DNA of 64,000 nucleotides from Heterostelium album PN500 (Eukaryota > Evosea > Eumycetozoa > Acytosteliales > Acytosteliaceae). Of the stretch, positions 61,866 through 64,000 are shown piece after piece (within the stretch, counting starts at the first letter, position 1; each line of letters opens with the position of its first letter). The stretch covers positions 124,001-188,000 of the forward strand of contig NW_008805067.1 of assembly GCF_000004825.1 (NCBI RefSeq), given 5' to 3'. The position numbers were made by a program, and so were the translations under genes. The notes under the pieces were generated by a model, which saw nothing but the letters and a program-made list of their open reading frames with translations, was not told the DNA's origin and made no database searches.

Positions 61866-63012
61866 ATGAGTAGTAATGGTAGTAGTATATCGATTACCGA
61901 AAGAGTACAACAGATCATGAATAATATAGAGTCAAATCAGACTTCTTCAAATAAGAGAAAGAGATTAAGAAAGAAGTTGTTATACCTTCAGAAAAAGCAC
62001 ACTATTGTTACTACTAGTAGTAGCAATAAAGATGAACAAGCTAATAGTGATATATTAAGTAGTTCACCAGTCGCAAAACATATTTTAAATACACACAAGA
62101 CATTATCATCATTAGAAATAGTACATCAACAACAAAAAGAATATGCCAAAAATAAGAATTTAACAGTTACTTTTAGCAATTATATTAAAGATAATAACAA
62201 TAACAATAATGATAGTCAAGATAACAATAATCATAATTCAGATAATAATAAAGATGAGGAAACTATTTTAATGGAGAGTATGAAGAATTTGGAACAGGAC
62301 ATTGGGAAATACTATGGTCAGAGATTTCGTTTATTTTCAAAGTTTGACGATGGTATACTTTTAGATAAAGGTAACGTTGATTGGATTGATTGGATTGATT
62401 TTGAATGATTATTATTAACTTTATATATATTTGTTTTTTTTTTTAGAATCATGGTTCTCCGTTACACCTGAAAAGATTGCAGAACATATTGCACAGAGAT
62501 GTAAATGTTCATTTATATTGGATGCATTTTGTGGTGCCGGTGGTAATACGATTCAGTTTGCAAAGCAATGTGATCATGTTTTGTCGGTGGATATCGACAA
62601 GAAGAAACTGATGATGGCGTCACACAATGCAAAGATCTATCAGTGTTTGGACCGTATCGATCTAGTCCATTCGGATTTCATGTATTTCGCCAACTCGATT
62701 CAGGGCATCCAGCATGTGGATGCCGTCTTTCTCAGTCCGCCTTGGGGTGGACCTTCGTATCTTAGCAAACCAACGGTGAGTCTCGACGATATGACACCGA
62801 ATGGCTTTGAAATATTCCGTCTGGCAATGAGAATCTCACCGAATATCGCATACTTTCTGCCTAGAAACATCGATCATTTCGACTTGGCAAAACTGACAAA
62901 GATCTCAAAGGAGATGGGTGGATCTGAAGAATGTGAAGTCGAGGAGAACTACTTGAACAATGTACTCAAAACTATTACTGTTTATTTTGGTGATCTAATT
63001 AAAAAGAAATGA
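61866..63012 (+). CDS. tgs1: Trimethylguanosine synthase TGS1
   Basis: Two exons, 61866-62370 and 62447-63012 (356 residues). The enzyme adds two methyl groups to the m7G cap of snRNAs, snoRNAs and telomerase RNA, in the nucleus and Cajal-like bodies. The N-terminal 130 residues are basic and Asn-rich. The core starts IGKYYGQRFRLFSKFDDGI, then WFSVTPEKIAEHIAQR. SAM motif I is LDAFCGAGGNTIQFA, with SVDIDKKK after it. The catalytic motif is LSPPWGGPSY with the cap-stacking Trp, then NGFEIFRLA, YFLPRN and NNVLKTITVYFGDL. It is much shorter than human TGS1 and close in size to yeast Tgs1, lacking the long animal N-terminal region. Confidence 0.95.
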
Positions 63013-63583
63013 TTGGCCAATCATTCAATCAATCAATCAACCACAATCTCATATTTTAAAGAGTTTAGTTTATTAGCTATTTTAGTTTGTAAAAAAGAAC
63101 ATCGATGTTTCTTTGTTTTTATTTTTTTTTGTATATTTATAATTTAAAATGTTGACTTTACCATTATTATGGAAAAGGTAATAAAATAAATGTATATTTT
63201 TGAAATTATGATTAAAATTTAACACTGAAAAGATGGAGTTGTTGGTGATGATTATAAAAAAATGGAATGTACAAAATAAGCAGAAACTAATCTAGTTGTG
63301 CAACTTTTTTGTTACATCGGTTTTGTTTGTTGGATTTTGTTGGATATATTGCTGGAATTAATTTGTTTATGCTTCACTATGACCAATAGATATTAAGAGC
63401 ATAATATATATATATAGTTGTTTGATTGATTGATAGAGTGGAGTTGAAGTTGAAGTTGAATAAATATTGAAATGTTTTGTTTTTTTTTTTTGTATGTATA
63501 AAATGATATTGACCATTTTTGTGTAGGTGTTTTGTGTTTTGTTGTTTGTTTGTTTGTTGTTAACAATTATTAATGATTATTTT
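63013..63583. other. Convergent spacer
   Basis: 3' flanks of TGS1 (+) and cysteine dioxygenase (-). AT-rich with a (TTTG)n patch at about 63540-63560. Nothing else seen. Confidence 0.5.
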
Positions 63584-63928
63584 CTATTCTTGTTGGCAAA
63601 GTATTGGTTTGTTATGATTTGGACTGTGCTCTTTGTATTGTGTATAGTATCCAAGTTTCTTACGAGTGATTTTTCCTGTTGTTGGACAATAGATGTTGCA
63701 CTCGTAGATTGGTTTAGAATAGAGATGAATCGATACTGATACTGGCTCGAGTGATTGGATGACATGCAATGCGATCTCATCAGTAATATAACCAACGGAT
63801 CCTTCATCGATAGTGGTTACCTGACTCTCCAGCAGTTTTCCTTCGCCATGAGTGGACATTGTATTTTCAAATAAAAATTGTGTTTCCTGTAGTTGTCCTT
63901 TTGCACAAGCCATCCAACATCTTTGTCC
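63584..63928 (-). CDS. cdo1: Cysteine dioxygenase, last exon (partial)
   Basis: Last exon, starting after a TTTCAG acceptor at 63929-63930. Earlier exons, with the His-x-His iron ligands, lie beyond the right edge. The 114 residues match the C-terminal half of type I cysteine dioxygenase. GQRCWMACAKGQLQET holds the Cys of the Cys-Tyr cofactor. GYITDEIALHVIQSLEP holds the third iron-ligand His. VSIHLYSKPI holds the partner Tyr, followed by ECNIYCPTTGK. The enzyme oxidises cysteine to cysteine sulfinic acid in the cytosol. Both cofactor residues and the His are kept, so the enzyme should be active. Confidence 0.88.
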   Translation of the reverse strand, partial: GQRCWMACAKGQLQETQFLFENTMSTHGEGKLLESQVTTIDEGSVGYITDEIALHVIQSLEPVSVSIHLYSKPIYECNIYCPTTGKITRKKLGYYTQYKEHSPNHNKPILCQQE

Positions 63929-64000
63929 CTGAAAGTAATTATTTAATTAATTAATAAAAAAAAAAAGAAAATTAATATTTATAAAATAAAAAACTAATAA

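Overview
The window looks like nuclear DNA of a dictyostelid social amoeba. Intergenic DNA and introns are very AT-rich, while coding DNA is clearly richer in GC. Introns are mostly short (about 50-150 bases, GTAAGT/GTATGT...ATAG). Many proteins carry long Asn, Gln, Ser/Thr or charged homopolymer tracts. The gene content also fits: a 376-residue actin, twin CBM49 cellulose-binding modules, membrane-bound leishmanolysin, and F-box-like/LRR and ankyrin expansion families. I cannot fix the species. I saw no transposon, virus-like element, rRNA, tRNA or CRISPR array. Exon coordinates come from reading GT/AG sites and reading-frame phase by eye.

Layout, left to right. 1-12 kb: the 3' end of a membrane leishmanolysin, gamma-glutamyl hydrolase (-), a Yaf9/GAS41-type YEATS protein (+), a PAPS-type SLC35B transporter (-), a short-chain epimerase (-), aminoacylase-1 (+) and a mitochondrial ribosomal protein mL58 homologue (-). 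12-23 kb: a large two-SANT NCoR/SMRT/Snt1-like corepressor (+), a secreted cellulose-binding protein (-) and DNA ligase IV (-). 23-35 kb: an acidic SAP/F-box-like/LRR protein (+), a membrane-anchored possible START-like protein (-), a membrane O-methyltransferase (+) and a 28-residue-repeat LRR protein (-). 35.4-42.9 kb holds no recognisable gene. 43-52 kb: actin (-), diverging from an ankyrin-repeat/villin-headpiece protein (+), then cytosolic glutamyl-tRNA synthetase (-), a Pro/Ala-rich SH3 protein (+) and a short-chain dehydrogenase (-). 53-64 kb: an F-box-like/LRR protein (-), an NYN-domain protein with an OST-HTH-like C-terminal module (-), 3 kb without genes, RNase P/MRP subunit Rpp29 (-), trimethylguanosine synthase TGS1 (+) and the 3' end of cysteine dioxygenase (-).

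Genes sit mostly as divergent or convergent neighbours with 0.2-1 kb spacers. Three much longer spacers (27.7-30.8, 35.4-42.9 and 57.5-60.5 kb) all lie upstream of start codons. They are probably regulatory or leader sequence, or carry unrecognised non-coding RNA.

The most notable points are: (1) an ankyrin array ending in a villin headpiece, encoded back-to-back with actin; (2) an NYN nuclease-like protein joined to an OST-HTH-like module, with the first acidic residue changed; (3) paired inverted TTTTGGCGG (E2F-like) motifs around a 40-bp palindrome between DNA ligase IV and the SAP/LRR gene; (4) three unrelated-looking LRR proteins that share an F-box-like N-terminal helix region; (5) a full NCoR-type corepressor in an amoeba; (6) the long gene-free block at 35.4-42.9 kb.
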